Shown: piece by piece, positions 18,908-27,534 of the stretch
Layout of the letters: the number at the start of each line of letters is the position of its first letter
Numbering within the stretch: position 1 is the first letter of the stretch
DNA from: Chloroflexota bacterium
GTDB taxonomy: Bacteria; Chloroflexota; Dehalococcoidia; Lucifugimonadales; Australimonadaceae
Direction: 5' to 3'
NCBI GenBank assembly: GCA_028874795.1
Contig: JAPPHT010000038.1
Span: 1 to 60,203, forward strand
Length of the DNA: 60,203 nt
Translations under genes and position numbers: made by a program
Notes under the pieces: generated by a model
What the model saw: only the letters and a program-made list of their open reading frames with translations
What the model was told of the DNA's origin: nothing
The model's database searches: none

Positions 18908-19509
18908 GCCGTACCGCATACCGCCGGGCGGTAGCTTCCTTCCTCGAGACCGCCGGTAAGGTGCAGCCGGAGCAGTGGGGATCGCCCGCGCTCGGCATCT
19001 GGAGCGTCCGGGACCTGGTCGGTCACACCAGCCGTTCGATAACGCGCGTCGAGCAGTTCGGCGTCCAGCGTGCGCCATCGGTCGACATCACGTCCGCCGT
19101 GCACCACTACCGCCGCTCCCTACGGCAGCCGAGCGACGACCAGCGGGTCGCCGAGCGTGGGATCGCGGCGGGCCAGGAGCTGGGCGACGATCCGCTCGCC
19201 ATGATGAACGCCGACTGGGCACGCACCGAGCAGGTCCTCGACGCAACCGGTGATGACACCATCATCGCCTACGACAACGGCGGCATCCGCTTCGTCGACT
19301 ACCTGGAGACGCGCGTCTTCGAGCTCACCGTTCACACGCTGGACCTGGCGAACGCGATCGGCGTCCCGGTCGAGCCGTCGCGCGAGGCGATGGGTGTCAC
19401 GCTGCAGCTGCTCGCTGCCCTTGCTCTCGAGTCCGGCAGAGGCGCGCCGCTCGCCCTCTCCGGCACGGGCCGCGGCCCCCTCCCAGACGGCTACTCCGTG
19501 CTGGGGTAG
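18904..19509 (+). CDS. DinB / maleylpyruvate isomerase N-terminal domain protein
   Basis: A 201-aa protein of the DinB-like four-helix fold (MDMPI_N type). Expected metal ligands are His in DLVGHTSRS near residue 41 and the Glu/His pair in VFELTVHTLDLANA, with Trp in IWSVRDLV that the family usually shows. Members are metal-dependent thiol transferases or isomerases using mycothiol or bacillithiol; which thiol this organism uses is not shown here. The start is a TTG overlapping the metE stop, indicating translational coupling. It could also be annotated simply as a TIGR03086-like protein. Confidence 0.75.
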   Translation: MSRTAYRRAVASFLETAGKVQPEQWGSPALGIWSVRDLVGHTSRSITRVEQFGVQRAPSVDITSAVHHYRRSLRQPSDDQRVAERGIAAGQELGDDPLAMMNADWARTEQVLDATGDDTIIAYDNGGIRFVDYLETRVFELTVHTLDLANAIGVPVEPSREAMGVTLQLLAALALESGRGAPLALSGTGRGPLPDGYSVLG

Positions 19510-19519
19510 GTCGGGCGCC

Positions 19520-19939
19520 TCACCCCTCCCACGGGTTCACGATCTCGATGCCGCAATCCCGGAAGTCCCGAACATTTCTCGTGGCGACCGCAGCACCGTT
19601 GGCCCTGGCGATGGCGGCGATCTGACAGTCTCGCGTGTGGTACTCACGGCCTGCCGCGCGCCGGGTCGCGCCTATGGCCGCGTAGGCGTGCGCGGCGCGG
19701 CGGTCGAACGGAAGTACATGGCCTGCGAGCAGTTCTTCGAACAGTCGCTCCGCCGTCGCCGCGAGCTCCCGCCGACGTCGGCCCTCCGGCATCAGGGCGA
19801 TGCCCACACGTATCTCGGACTCCGAGATAGCAGTGGTGTACAGCGTCTGCCCCGGTTCACCATCAGCCCACGCGCTCGCTCTCGGGTCAGGCGCCGCGAG
19901 CATCAACTCCGAGAGCACGTTCGTATCGAGAACGAACAC
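19520..19939 (-). CDS. PIN-domain toxin ribonuclease (FitB/VapC)
   Basis: A 139-aa PIN nuclease, the toxin of a type II pair. The acidic active site is visible: Asp in FVLDTNVLSELM, Glu in SESEIRVGI, and Asp residues in TRDCQIAAIA and TRNVRDFRDCGI. The WxxG/FitB-like spacing and the C-terminal IVNPWEG are typical of FitB. The start is GTG, 6 nt after the antitoxin stop. It would cleave RNA when the antitoxin is lost. All catalytic positions appear intact, so the system may be functional. Confidence 0.9.
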   Translation of the reverse strand: MFVLDTNVLSELMLAAPDPRASAWADGEPGQTLYTTAISESEIRVGIALMPEGRRRRELAATAERLFEELLAGHVLPFDRRAAHAYAAIGATRRAAGREYHTRDCQIAAIARANGAAVATRNVRDFRDCGIEIVNPWEG

Positions 19940-19945
19940 GATTCG

Positions 19946-20209
19946 CTACTCGAACTCCACCGGCTTCAGACCGCCCAACTTGGGGAATTCGATACCGTCC
20001 ACCCCGCCGAGCGGCGCGAACAGCTCGTGGATCTGTGTCGCCAGGCCCTTCTCCGGCGCGGTAGTCTCCGCTGCAGCTTCACCTTCGCCGAGCGCTTCCC
20101 GCAGGATGCGTCGCGCCTCTTCTTCCATGGAGTGGCCGTGCTCGGCAGCCCTGATGCGCAGCCGCCGCTTGAGGTCGTCTTCGATGTTCCGTACGGTGAT
20201 GCTGGTCAT
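19946..20209 (-). CDS. FitA-like ribbon-helix-helix antitoxin
   Basis: An 87-aa antitoxin. The N-terminus MTSITVRNIEDDLKRRLRIR with the following HGHSMEEEARRILREAL is a textbook FitA/Arc-type ribbon-helix-helix DNA-binding domain; the acidic C-terminus should wrap the PIN toxin. The start at 20209 was preferred to an in-frame ATG eight codons earlier because it opens directly on the beta strand. The gene lies immediately downstream of a promoter overlapped by a perfect 11-bp inverted repeat, the expected autorepression operator. Confidence 0.88.
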   Translation of the reverse strand: MTSITVRNIEDDLKRRLRIRAAEHGHSMEEEARRILREALGEGEAAAETTAPEKGLATQIHELFAPLGGVDGIEFPKLGGLKPVEFE

Positions 20210-20228
20210 GGCGTTGCTCCGATCGCAG

Positions 20229-20272
20229 TGCATTCATTGTAATCAGTGCAATCATCGCCTGCAATGAATGCA
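20229..20272. promoter_or_regulatory. FitAB promoter and inverted-repeat operator
   Basis: TGCATTCATTG (20229-20239) and CAATGAATGCA (20262-20272) are a perfect 11-bp inverted repeat with a 22-nt spacer. On the minus strand a TACAAT -10 (20241-20236) and TTGCAG -35 (20264-20259) are 17 nt apart, and each arm overlaps one box. An extra half-like TGCAAT lies in the spacer. FitA/RHH proteins normally repress by binding such sites. Confidence 0.7.
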
Positions 20273-20295
20273 GTCGCTTCCGCGACCGCTACGCC

Positions 20296-20757
20296 CTAGA
20301 CCGTCCCAAGTGTCTTCACGAAGTTCGCGAAGTCCGTGCGCTGACGGAAGCCGGCCTTCGTGAAGAACCCTCGCTCGAACGATTCGGCTGCGACGCGGTT
20401 GTTCAGCATCAGACGCGCGCAACCCATCTCCCTGGCCCGCAATTCCGCCGCCTCCATCAGCCGGTTCCCCAGCCCGTGGCCTCTCCAGTCGGCGCGGACG
20501 ATGAGGTCGGACACGTAGCCCTCTCGTCCGCCCAGCATCGGGAAGGGGACCCAGTGCACCGCGACGTAGGCGACGGCCTCCTCTCCTGCCGCCGCGATGA
20601 TGATCTCGTGGCCGGGGTCGCCGATGCATTCCTCCACGGCGGCCACCACCGCGTCCGCATCGGTCGTGCCGCCGCGCTCGCGTGCCAGCGCAGCCACGAG
20701 GTCCGTGATGCCGGCTGCGTCCGACGCCTGCGCCGCTCGCAGCGTGACGCCCTCCAT
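20296..20757 (-). CDS. GNAT family N-acetyltransferase
   Basis: A 153-aa single-domain acetyl-CoA-dependent acetyltransferase. The acetyl-CoA pyrophosphate loop is seen as RADWRGHGLGNRLM (R/Q-x-x-G-x-G/A pattern), after the beta-4 strand EGYVSDLIV, and the C-terminal FERGFFTKAGFRQR segment completes the fold. Its substrate cannot be read from sequence. It lies 6 nt after the stop of the LLM oxidoreductase and is presumably the last gene of that three-gene operon. Confidence 0.85.
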   Translation of the reverse strand: MEGVTLRAAQASDAAGITDLVAALARERGGTTDADAVVAAVEECIGDPGHEIIIAAAGEEAVAYVAVHWVPFPMLGGREGYVSDLIVRADWRGHGLGNRLMEAAELRAREMGCARLMLNNRVAAESFERGFFTKAGFRQRTDFANFVKTLGTV

Positions 20758-20763
20758 GACGCC

Positions 20764-21936
20764 TCAGCTCCCTGCCCACGGGCCCTGCTGGCCGGACGGA
20801 CCCCGCCGCTGCAGCACCGTGCTCACCGGCACGACCGGCTCAGACGGCGCGTCGAAAGCCGGCATCACTTCCTCGCCGAACAGTTGTATCGACTTGTCGA
20901 CGTACTCCGTCGGCATCCGTCCGATATGGTGGCTGCCCGCCCACACGGTGAAGCCGAGCCGCTCCTGCGTCTCCGCTATCTTCCGCGCCACCGTCTCAGG
21001 ACTGCCGATGAGGGCGAGACCGCTCTCGATCCAGAAGTCGTAGGACTGCCGCGCCTGCGCGAATATCCTTCCGTTCGCCCGCGTGTAGCGGGTGTTGTCC
21101 GTGCCCTTGCCGCGCGGATCGCTCCCGAAGCCGATGCGCGTGTTGACCACGTGCTCCCGGTCGATGCTGAAGTACTCCTGCAGGTACGGCTCCGTCTCTG
21201 CACGTGCCTGCTCGTCGGTCTCCGCGACGTGGACGACGCGCACCAGCATCTGCCTCGGCATCGGGCCAGGGTGCTCGCATTCGTGCCAGATGCGCCGGAA
21301 GTGCTCGAACTTGTCTACCAGCTCGTCGTCGGTGGAGATGTTCGTCGCCACGTCGTTGTTGCGCTCCGCCGCCCACTCGAAGGCGCGCAGGCTGTGGCAC
21401 GCGATCCAGATGGGCGGGTGCGGCTGCTGGTACGGCTTCGGCATCGGCAGCATCTCCTCGTACTGCCAGAACCGCCCCCGGTGTGTGACCTCATCCTTCG
21501 TCCACGCATCCTCGATCACCTTCATCGCCTCTTCGCTCGCGGCGTGGCGCTCGTAGTAGTCGATGCCCCAGCGGATGAACTCGTGCTCGTGCGTTCCCAA
21601 TCCCGATCCGAACTCGACCCTCCCCTTGGACAGGTGGTCGAGCGTCGCCACCTCCTGCGCCAGCCGCATGGGGTTGTGGAACGGCAGTTGCCAGATCATC
21701 GCGCCGACGTGGATGCGCTCCGTCACCGCCGCAACCGCCGTAAGGAAGACGGTCGGCGCCGTGATCGCTCCTATGTAGGAAGCCTGGTGCTCGATGATCC
21801 AGTAGTAGCGGTAGCCGAGCTCGTCCATCAGGCGGGCCTGGCGGATGTGCTCGTCGTAGGCCGCGGCAGCCGACCCCAGCCGCTTGATGTCGTTGATCTT
21901 CACCGCGCCCCACGCGCCGAACTCCAGAGGGGGCAT
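20764..21936 (-). CDS. LLM-class flavin-dependent oxidoreductase (copy 1)
   Basis: A 390-aa bacterial luciferase-like monooxygenase with a TIM-barrel fold that binds FMN or F420. Recognisable segments are LEFGAWG at strand 1, YYWIIEHQASY, MIWQLPFHNPMRLAQEVATLDHLSKGR (in pieces), VEFGSGLGTHEHEF and QQPHPPIWIACHS. The start at 21936 has AGGAGGAC upstream; the longer open frame has no supporting signal. It is a clear paralogue of the next gene, differing mainly by ~25 extra C-terminal residues rich in Pro and Gly. Such enzymes hydroxylate or oxidatively cleave recalcitrant organic compounds; substrate unknown. Confidence 0.9.
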   Translation of the reverse strand: MPPLEFGAWGAVKINDIKRLGSAAAAYDEHIRQARLMDELGYRYYWIIEHQASYIGAITAPTVFLTAVAAVTERIHVGAMIWQLPFHNPMRLAQEVATLDHLSKGRVEFGSGLGTHEHEFIRWGIDYYERHAASEEAMKVIEDAWTKDEVTHRGRFWQYEEMLPMPKPYQQPHPPIWIACHSLRAFEWAAERNNDVATNISTDDELVDKFEHFRRIWHECEHPGPMPRQMLVRVVHVAETDEQARAETEPYLQEYFSIDREHVVNTRIGFGSDPRGKGTDNTRYTRANGRIFAQARQSYDFWIESGLALIGSPETVARKIAETQERLGFTVWAGSHHIGRMPTEYVDKSIQLFGEEVMPAFDAPSEPVVPVSTVLQRRGPSGQQGPWAGS

Positions 21937-21977
21937 ACCTATGTCCTCCTGTGCGAATGCGCTTTGCGAGTGTCTTG

Positions 21978-23066
21978 CTACCCGAAGGCGGGGATGACTT
22001 CCTGTCCGAACAGCGTCAAGGACGACTCCACCAGGTCGTGCGGCATACGTCCGATGTGAAACTTCCCCGCGAAGTGGTCGTACCCGATCTTCTCCCGCCC
22101 CTCCGCTATCTGGCGCGCGACCGACTCCGGGCTGCCAACGAGCGCCAGCCCGTTGTCGAGCCAGAACTCGTATGAGCGCGCGCACTCGCGGAAGATGCGG
22201 CCGCGCTCGCGGATGTCTTCGCTGTCCTCATGCCCCATCCCCCGAGGGTTGGAGCCGAACCCTATGCGGCTGGACGAGACGATCTCGCGCCCCAGCGTGT
22301 TCGCCTCCAGCAGGTACTGCCGCGCCTGCTCGTGCGCCTGCTCGTCCGTCTCGGCAACGTGCACCACGCGCATCAGGAACTGGCGCGGCATCGGTCCTTC
22401 GTGCCCGTACCCCTTCCAGGCCTCCCGCCACTCGGAGAACTTCTGGGCCATCGACTCGTCGGTGTCGATGTTCTGCGCCATGTGGTAGCCGCGCTTCGCC
22501 GCGAAGTCGATCGCGCGCGGGCTGTGGACCGCCGCCCATATCGGGGGATGCGGCTTCTGCAGAGGCGCCGGCTCTATCAGCGCCTCGTCTATCTGCCAGT
22601 ACTTCCCCTCGTACGTCACCGTCCCGTCGCGCCACGCCATCTCGATGATGTCCAGCGCCTCCTCGCCCATCTCCTGCCGCGAGTAGAAGTCCAGGCCCCA
22701 GCGCATGAACTCGTGCTCGTGCACGCCGATGCCTGTGCCGAACTCCGCCCGTCCTCCAGAGAGGTGGTCCAGCATCGCCACGTCCTGCGCGAGCCGGATG
22801 GGATGATGGAACGGAAGCTGCCAGATCATGGTCCCGAGCCGCAGCGCCTCGGTGTGCCGCGCCACCGCCGTGAGGAACATCTGCGGAGACGTGATCGCGC
22901 CAACGTAGGAGCCCTGGTGCTCCAGCGTCCAGTAGTAGCCGAAGCCCACGCGCTCCATCAGCTGCGCCTGCCGGATGTGCTTCTCGTACACCTCCGCTGC
23001 GGTCGCGGCTTGCATCACCTCGTACGTCTGCATCTGGTCCCACACACCGAACTCGAGACGGTCCAT
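21978..23066 (-). CDS. LLM-class flavin-dependent oxidoreductase (copy 2)
   Basis: A 362-aa luciferase-like flavin monooxygenase, first gene of the minus-strand operon. It shares the barrel motifs of its neighbour (YYWTLEHQGSYVGAIT, MIWQLPFHHPIRLAQD, FGTGIGVHEHEF, KPHPPIWAAVHSPRAI, PMPRQFLMRVVHVAETDEQA), showing descent from a tandem duplication. AGGAGGTG precedes the ATG. It is separated from copy 1 by 41 nt. Divergent from gcvT across a 47-nt gap. The two copies could act on different substrates or form a heteromer; neither is shown by sequence. Confidence 0.9.
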   Translation of the reverse strand: MDRLEFGVWDQMQTYEVMQAATAAEVYEKHIRQAQLMERVGFGYYWTLEHQGSYVGAITSPQMFLTAVARHTEALRLGTMIWQLPFHHPIRLAQDVAMLDHLSGGRAEFGTGIGVHEHEFMRWGLDFYSRQEMGEEALDIIEMAWRDGTVTYEGKYWQIDEALIEPAPLQKPHPPIWAAVHSPRAIDFAAKRGYHMAQNIDTDESMAQKFSEWREAWKGYGHEGPMPRQFLMRVVHVAETDEQAHEQARQYLLEANTLGREIVSSSRIGFGSNPRGMGHEDSEDIRERGRIFRECARSYEFWLDNGLALVGSPESVARQIAEGREKIGYDHFAGKFHIGRMPHDLVESSLTLFGQEVIPAFG

Positions 23067-23101
23067 GTGAGCACACCTCCTGTGAGAAAGCCTCCCTATG
23101 C

Positions 23102-23107
23102 TACGCT
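23102..23107 (+). promoter_or_regulatory. -10 element, leaderless arrangement (gcv operon)
   Basis: TACGCT, then TAACGT (6 nt), then ATG 23114. An alternative TATGCT lies 5 nt further upstream. No ribosome site precedes gcvT. Confidence 0.5.
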
Positions 23108-23113
23108 TAACGT

Positions 23114-24214
23114 ATGACGGACGCTCCTCTCCGCACCACCGTCCTCCACGACGACCACGTCTCTCTGGGCGCCCGCATGGTGCCGTTCGCCGGGTACGAC
23201 ATGCCCGTGCAGTACGCGGGCGTCCTCGCCGAAGCCCGCGCGGTCCGGACCGCCGCCGGCATCTTCGACGTCTCCCACATGGGGCGCTTCGCCGTCGATG
23301 GGGGAGACGCCCGCGCCCTCCTGGACTGGGTGCACACCGCCGACATCGGCGAGGCGATGCCCATGGGCCGGGCCCGCTACGGCCTCCTCTGCAACGAGTC
23401 CGGGGGCATCCTGGACGACGCGATCGTCTACCGGCTCGGCGAAGAGCGCTTCATGATCGTCGCCAACGCCGCGAACGCCGCGAAGGTGTTCGCCTGGCTG
23501 GAGCGCTGGCGCAACGAGCGCTTTCCGAACGCCGCCCTCACCGACCGCACCTCCGAGATCGCGATGATCGCGCTCCAGGGACCGGAAGCCACCTACATCG
23601 CCGGGCAGATCGCCGGGTTCGACCCGGAGGCCGTGCGCCCCTTCAACGTCGTCGAGACGGAAGTCATGGGCGCCCCCACGCTCATAGCCCGCACCGGCTA
23701 CACCGGCGAGGATGGCGTCGAGATCATGCCTGCGTCAGCAGTCGCCTCCTCGCTGTGGCGGGCTCTCACAGACGCAGGCGCCGCGCCGTGCGGGCTCGGC
23801 GCCCGCGACACCCTCCGGCTGGAGGCCGCGTTGCTGCTGCACGGCTCCGACATGGACGAGACGGTCAACCCCATCGAGGCCGGGCTGGGGCGCTTCGTCC
23901 GGCTGGAGCGCGACTTCTGCGGCGCGGAAGCGGTGCGCGCGGCCGCTGAGAACGGTACCCCGCGTGTGCTCGCGGGCTTCCGTACCGCGGAGCGCGGCCC
24001 CGCTCCACGGGCCCACCACCGCATCCTCATCAACGAAGCCGACGTGGGCGAAGTTACGAGTGGCAGCTACTCGCCTTACCTTGACACCAATATAGGCCTC
24101 GGCTATCTTCCGAGAGAGGCCAGCGAGCCTGGAAGCCCCATCTCCGTGGACGTTCGTGGACGGCAGATTCCGGCGCAGATCGTGGCCCTTCCCTTCTACA
24201 AGAGGTCGCGATAG
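23114..24214 (+). CDS. gcvT: Aminomethyltransferase (glycine cleavage T protein)
   Basis: Releases ammonia from the aminomethyl-lipoyl H protein and hands the C1 unit to tetrahydrofolate. The 366-aa product has the expected MVPFAGYDMPVQYAG start, FDVSHMGRFAVDG, IALQGPEA, ARTGYTGEDGVEI with the folate-site Asp/Glu region, CGLGARDTLRLEAALLLHG and the C-terminal ITSGSYSP-like EVTSGSYSPYLDTNIGLGYL barrel. It opens a four-gene operon in the order gcvT, gcvH, gcvPA, gcvPB; gcvH follows by 2 nt. No lipoamide dehydrogenase or glycine riboswitch is visible. Confidence 0.96.
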   Translation: MTDAPLRTTVLHDDHVSLGARMVPFAGYDMPVQYAGVLAEARAVRTAAGIFDVSHMGRFAVDGGDARALLDWVHTADIGEAMPMGRARYGLLCNESGGILDDAIVYRLGEERFMIVANAANAAKVFAWLERWRNERFPNAALTDRTSEIAMIALQGPEATYIAGQIAGFDPEAVRPFNVVETEVMGAPTLIARTGYTGEDGVEIMPASAVASSLWRALTDAGAAPCGLGARDTLRLEAALLLHGSDMDETVNPIEAGLGRFVRLERDFCGAEAVRAAAENGTPRVLAGFRTAERGPAPRAHHRILINEADVGEVTSGSYSPYLDTNIGLGYLPREASEPGSPISVDVRGRQIPAQIVALPFYKRSR

Positions 24215-24216
24215 TT

Positions 24217-24597
24217 ATGCCTGTTCCGGAAGACCGCCGCTATTCCAGGGAGCATGAGTGGGCGCTGCCTGAGCCGGACGGCCTCATCCTCGTCGGCATC
24301 ACCGACTTCGCCCAGCACGAGTTGGGCGACGTCGTCTACGTGGACCTTCCCAGGCCAGGCGACCGCGTAACCCAGAACGCCCAGATGGGCGAGGTCGAGT
24401 CGGTCAAGGCCGTCTCAGAGCTCTTCTCCCCAGTCTCCGGCGAGGTCGCCGCCGTCAACGAGGACGTGAAGAACGCGCCCGAACTGCTGAACGAAAGCCC
24501 GCACGAGAAGGGCTGGCTGATCCGCGTCAAGCCGGACGACCCCGCCGAGCTCGACTCCCTGCTGGACGCCGCCGCGTATACGGCGCTCACCGAATGA
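24217..24597 (+). CDS. gcvH: Glycine cleavage system H protein
   Basis: A 126-aa lipoyl carrier that shuttles the aminomethyl group from P to T protein. The lipoylated lysine is Lys64 in GEVESVKAVSELFSPVSGEV, and the family start (RYSREHEWALPE), the GITDFAQHELGDVVYVDLP segment and the NEDVKNAPELLNESPHEKGW tail are all present. It sits 2 nt after gcvT and 18 nt before gcvPA, so it is part of the operon. Length and motifs are normal. Confidence 0.96.
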   Translation: MPVPEDRRYSREHEWALPEPDGLILVGITDFAQHELGDVVYVDLPRPGDRVTQNAQMGEVESVKAVSELFSPVSGEVAAVNEDVKNAPELLNESPHEKGWLIRVKPDDPAELDSLLDAAAYTALTE

Positions 24598-24615
24598 AGG
24601 TCTGACCACGGCCCC

Positions 24616-25938
24616 ATGTCTGACTCTCCGCTCACCTCACCCTTCATCCCCAACACCGACGACGACCGCGCCGCCATGCTCGCGGAGGTCGGCACAGCTG
24701 CCGTCGAAGACCTCTTCGGCGACATCCCCGAGCAGTTCCGCCACCCCGGACTCGCGCTGCCCGCGCCGGTGCCGGAGATGGAACTGCGGGCCGAAATGTC
24801 CGCGCTGGCGCAGCGCAACTTCCATGCGGGCGAGCACGCGAGCTTCCTCGGCGCGGGGGTCTACCAGCACTTCTGCCCCGCAGTCGTCGCGCCACTCGTC
24901 ACGCGCGGTGAGTTCCTCACCTCCTACACGCCATACCAGCCGGAGGTGTCGCAGGGGACGCTTCAGGGCACATTCGAGTTCCAGACGCTCACCGCCCAGC
25001 TGTTCGGCATGGAGGTCTCCAACGCCGGCATGTACGACGGCGCGAGCAGCCTCGCGGAGGGCGCGCTCATGGCCTGCCGCGTCACGAAGCGCTCGCGCGT
25101 CGCCGTGCTCGACACCGTGAACCCGCGCTACGTCGAGACCATTCGCTTCTACACACAACCCCAGGGCATCGAGGTCTACGAGACGGACCCCGCGTCCCCG
25201 GAACTCCATGCCGACACGGCCTGCCTCATTTCCCAGTACCCCAACTTCTTCGGCTGCTTCGAGGACACTCAGGCCCTCGTCGACCTCGCGCACGCACAGG
25301 GTGCGCTCGCCGTCATGTCGTGCGACCCGACGGCGCTCGCGATGTACAAGCCCCCCGGCGGGTTCGGCGTCGACATCGCCACCGGCGAGGGGCAGGCCCT
25401 CGGCATACCTCCGAGTTTCGGCGGGCCGTACGTCGGCATCTTCACCTGCCGCCAGGAGTACGTCCGCCAACTGCCGGGGCGCATCGCGGGGCGGACCGTG
25501 GACACGGAGGGCCGCACCGGCTACGTGCTGACGCTCCAACCCCGCGAGCAGCACATCCGCCGCGAGCACGCGACGTCCAACATCTGCACCAGCACCGCGC
25601 TCATCGGGCTCTGGGCCACCATCTACCTCTCACTCATGGGCAAGCAGGGACTTCGTCACGTGGCAGAGCTCTGCTACCAGAAGGCGCACTATGCCGCGTC
25701 CCGCATCGCGGAACTCCCCGGCTACAGCCTGCCGGTGAGCGGCCCCTTCTTCCAGGAGTTCGTCGTCACCTGCCCGAGGCCAGCGGCCGAGGTCAGCGCG
25801 GCCCTGGAGCAGCGCGGCATCATCGGTGGGCTGGACGTGAGCGACCGCTACCCCAACGGCATGCTGCTCTGCGTTACCGAGGTCAACACGCGCGACCAGA
25901 TAGAACGGCTTGTGGACGCGCTCGGGGAGATCAGCTGA
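24616..25938 (+). CDS. gcvPA: Glycine dehydrogenase (decarboxylating) subunit 1
   Basis: The 440-aa N-terminal half of the split P protein, which together with GcvPB decarboxylates glycine with PLP and loads the H protein. Typical segments are FIPNTDDDRAAML, FLGAGVYQHFCPAVV, FLTSYTPYQPEVSQGTLQ, NAGMYDGASSLAEGALMA, FGGPYVGIF and RTGYVLTLQPREQHIRREHAT (in pieces). The split arrangement is usual in Chloroflexota, Firmicutes and archaea. The stop lies 1 nt before gcvPB, consistent with balanced synthesis of the heterotetramer. Confidence 0.95.
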   Translation: MSDSPLTSPFIPNTDDDRAAMLAEVGTAAVEDLFGDIPEQFRHPGLALPAPVPEMELRAEMSALAQRNFHAGEHASFLGAGVYQHFCPAVVAPLVTRGEFLTSYTPYQPEVSQGTLQGTFEFQTLTAQLFGMEVSNAGMYDGASSLAEGALMACRVTKRSRVAVLDTVNPRYVETIRFYTQPQGIEVYETDPASPELHADTACLISQYPNFFGCFEDTQALVDLAHAQGALAVMSCDPTALAMYKPPGGFGVDIATGEGQALGIPPSFGGPYVGIFTCRQEYVRQLPGRIAGRTVDTEGRTGYVLTLQPREQHIRREHATSNICTSTALIGLWATIYLSLMGKQGLRHVAELCYQKAHYAASRIAELPGYSLPVSGPFFQEFVVTCPRPAAEVSAALEQRGIIGGLDVSDRYPNGMLLCVTEVNTRDQIERLVDALGEIS

Positions 25939-25939
25939 C

Positions 25940-27421
25940 ATGACCTCCACGCCTGACACCCCCCTCCGGGAGGAAGCGCACAACCGCCGCAGGCTGCTCA
26001 TGGAGCGGAGCCACCCCGGACGCACCGGCGTGACGCTCCCCGCGTCCGACGTGCCGCCGCAGCTCATACCGGAGCAGGCGATGCTCCGCGACGACCTGCA
26101 CCTGCCGGAGGTCACGGAGGGCGAGGTCGTGCGCTACTTCACGCACCTCAGCCAGTTGAACTTCTCCATCGACACCAACTTCTACCCCCTCGGCAGCTGC
26201 ACGATGAAATACAACCCCAAGCTGAACGAGGCGGTCGCGGCGACGCCCGGTTTTGCCCTTGCGCATCCCGCACAGCCGGAGACGCAGGTGCAGGGATGCC
26301 TTGAGGCGGTCTTCCGCCTCCAGACCTACCTGCAGGAGGTGAGCGGCCTGCCGGGCGCCAGCCTCGCCCCGCTCGCCGGAGCGCAGGGGGAGCTCGCGGG
26401 AATCCTGACCCTGCGAGCCGCGCTCGATGCACGCGGCGAGGGGCGGCGTCGCAAGATGCTCATCCCGGACACCGCTCACGGGACCAACCCTGCCTCCGCC
26501 GCCATGGCCGGGTTCCAGGTCATCTCGGTGCCTTCAACGTCCGAAGGCGACATCGACCTCGACGCCGTTCGCGCTGAGGCCGACGAGCAACTCGCGGGCG
26601 TGATGTTCACCCAGCCCACGACCCTGGGCCTCTTCGACCGCAACGCCATCGAGATGTGCCGCATCGTCCACGAGGCCGGGGGCCTCGTCTACGGCGATGG
26701 CGCGAACATGAACGCGCTGCTCGGGCGCGCCAAGCTCGGCCATTTCGGCTTCGACGTCGTCCACATGAACCTGCACAAGACGTTCAGCACGCCGCACGGC
26801 GGCGGCGGACCCGGCGCGGGACCCATCTGCGTCACCGAGGCGCTCGCCCCCTTCCTCCCCGGCCCGATCGCCGTGCAGCGAGAGGACGGCTCCTATGGCA
26901 GCGAGATGCCCACGAAGAGCATCGGCCGCTGCGGAGGAGCGCAGGGCAACTTCGGCGTGCTCATCCGCGCCCTCACCTACATCTCGCTCCTCGGCGGCGA
27001 TGGGATGCTGAACATCAGCGGCAACGCCGTGCTCAACGCCAACTACCTGCTTGCGAAGCTCCGCCCGCTCTTCGAGCTCCCGTACGACCGCTCCGTGATG
27101 CACGAGGTCGTCTTCGCCGCGCGCAAGCGTCCGGGAGCGACCGCGCTCAACGTCTCCAAGCGCCTGCTGGACCACGGCTTCCACGCTCCCACGATGTACT
27201 TCCCGCTCGTCGTTCCCGAAGCGCTCATGATCGAGCCCACCGAGACCGAGTCGAGGGAGACGCTCGACGCCTTCATCGAAACGCTGGAGCGCATCGACGC
27301 CGAAGCTGCCGCAGACGAGGACTTCCTGCGCGGCGCCCCTTACGAGACTCCTATCTCCCGCCTCGACGAGGCCCGCGCCGCCCGGCGCCCCGAACTCCGC
27401 TGGCGGCCCTCCGAGGACTAG
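25940..27421 (+). CDS. gcvPB: Glycine dehydrogenase (decarboxylating) subunit 2
   Basis: The 493-aa C-terminal half of the split P protein, carrying the PLP-binding lysine in NLHKTFSTPHGGGGPG. Other marks are SIDTNFYPLGSCTMKYNPK, AHGTNPASAAMAGF, YGDGANMNALLG and the late HAPTMYFPLVVPEALMIEP region. The start at 25940 gives a TGACATG junction with gcvPA; a start 10 codons upstream would overlap gcvPA and is less likely. It closes the gcv operon, 113 nt before the next gene, which has its own TAATCT box. Confidence 0.95.
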   Translation: MTSTPDTPLREEAHNRRRLLMERSHPGRTGVTLPASDVPPQLIPEQAMLRDDLHLPEVTEGEVVRYFTHLSQLNFSIDTNFYPLGSCTMKYNPKLNEAVAATPGFALAHPAQPETQVQGCLEAVFRLQTYLQEVSGLPGASLAPLAGAQGELAGILTLRAALDARGEGRRRKMLIPDTAHGTNPASAAMAGFQVISVPSTSEGDIDLDAVRAEADEQLAGVMFTQPTTLGLFDRNAIEMCRIVHEAGGLVYGDGANMNALLGRAKLGHFGFDVVHMNLHKTFSTPHGGGGPGAGPICVTEALAPFLPGPIAVQREDGSYGSEMPTKSIGRCGGAQGNFGVLIRALTYISLLGGDGMLNISGNAVLNANYLLAKLRPLFELPYDRSVMHEVVFAARKRPGATALNVSKRLLDHGFHAPTMYFPLVVPEALMIEPTETESRETLDAFIETLERIDAEAAADEDFLRGAPYETPISRLDEARAARRPELRWRPSED

Positions 27422-27498
27422 CCTTCATCTCCCCCTCGCGCGCGAGCCGTCCTCGGGCCTCGACCGGTATCGAGGCGCCGCCAACCCCGCGCTTCGTG

Positions 27499-27504
27499 TA
27501 ATCT
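27499..27504 (+). promoter_or_regulatory. Possible -10 element (TAATCT)
   Basis: TAATCT 31 nt upstream of the ATG at 27535, which is preceded by CCAGGAGGACG. The gap from gcvPB holds nothing else I recognise. Confidence 0.3.
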
Positions 27505-27534
27505 GCCTGCTGCGAACGCGGCGCCAGGAGGACG

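Noticed and set aside
22000-23113. Glycine riboswitch ahead of gcvT
   Set aside because: Only 47 nt separate gcvT from the divergent LLM gene and the promoter looks leaderless, leaving no room for an aptamer.
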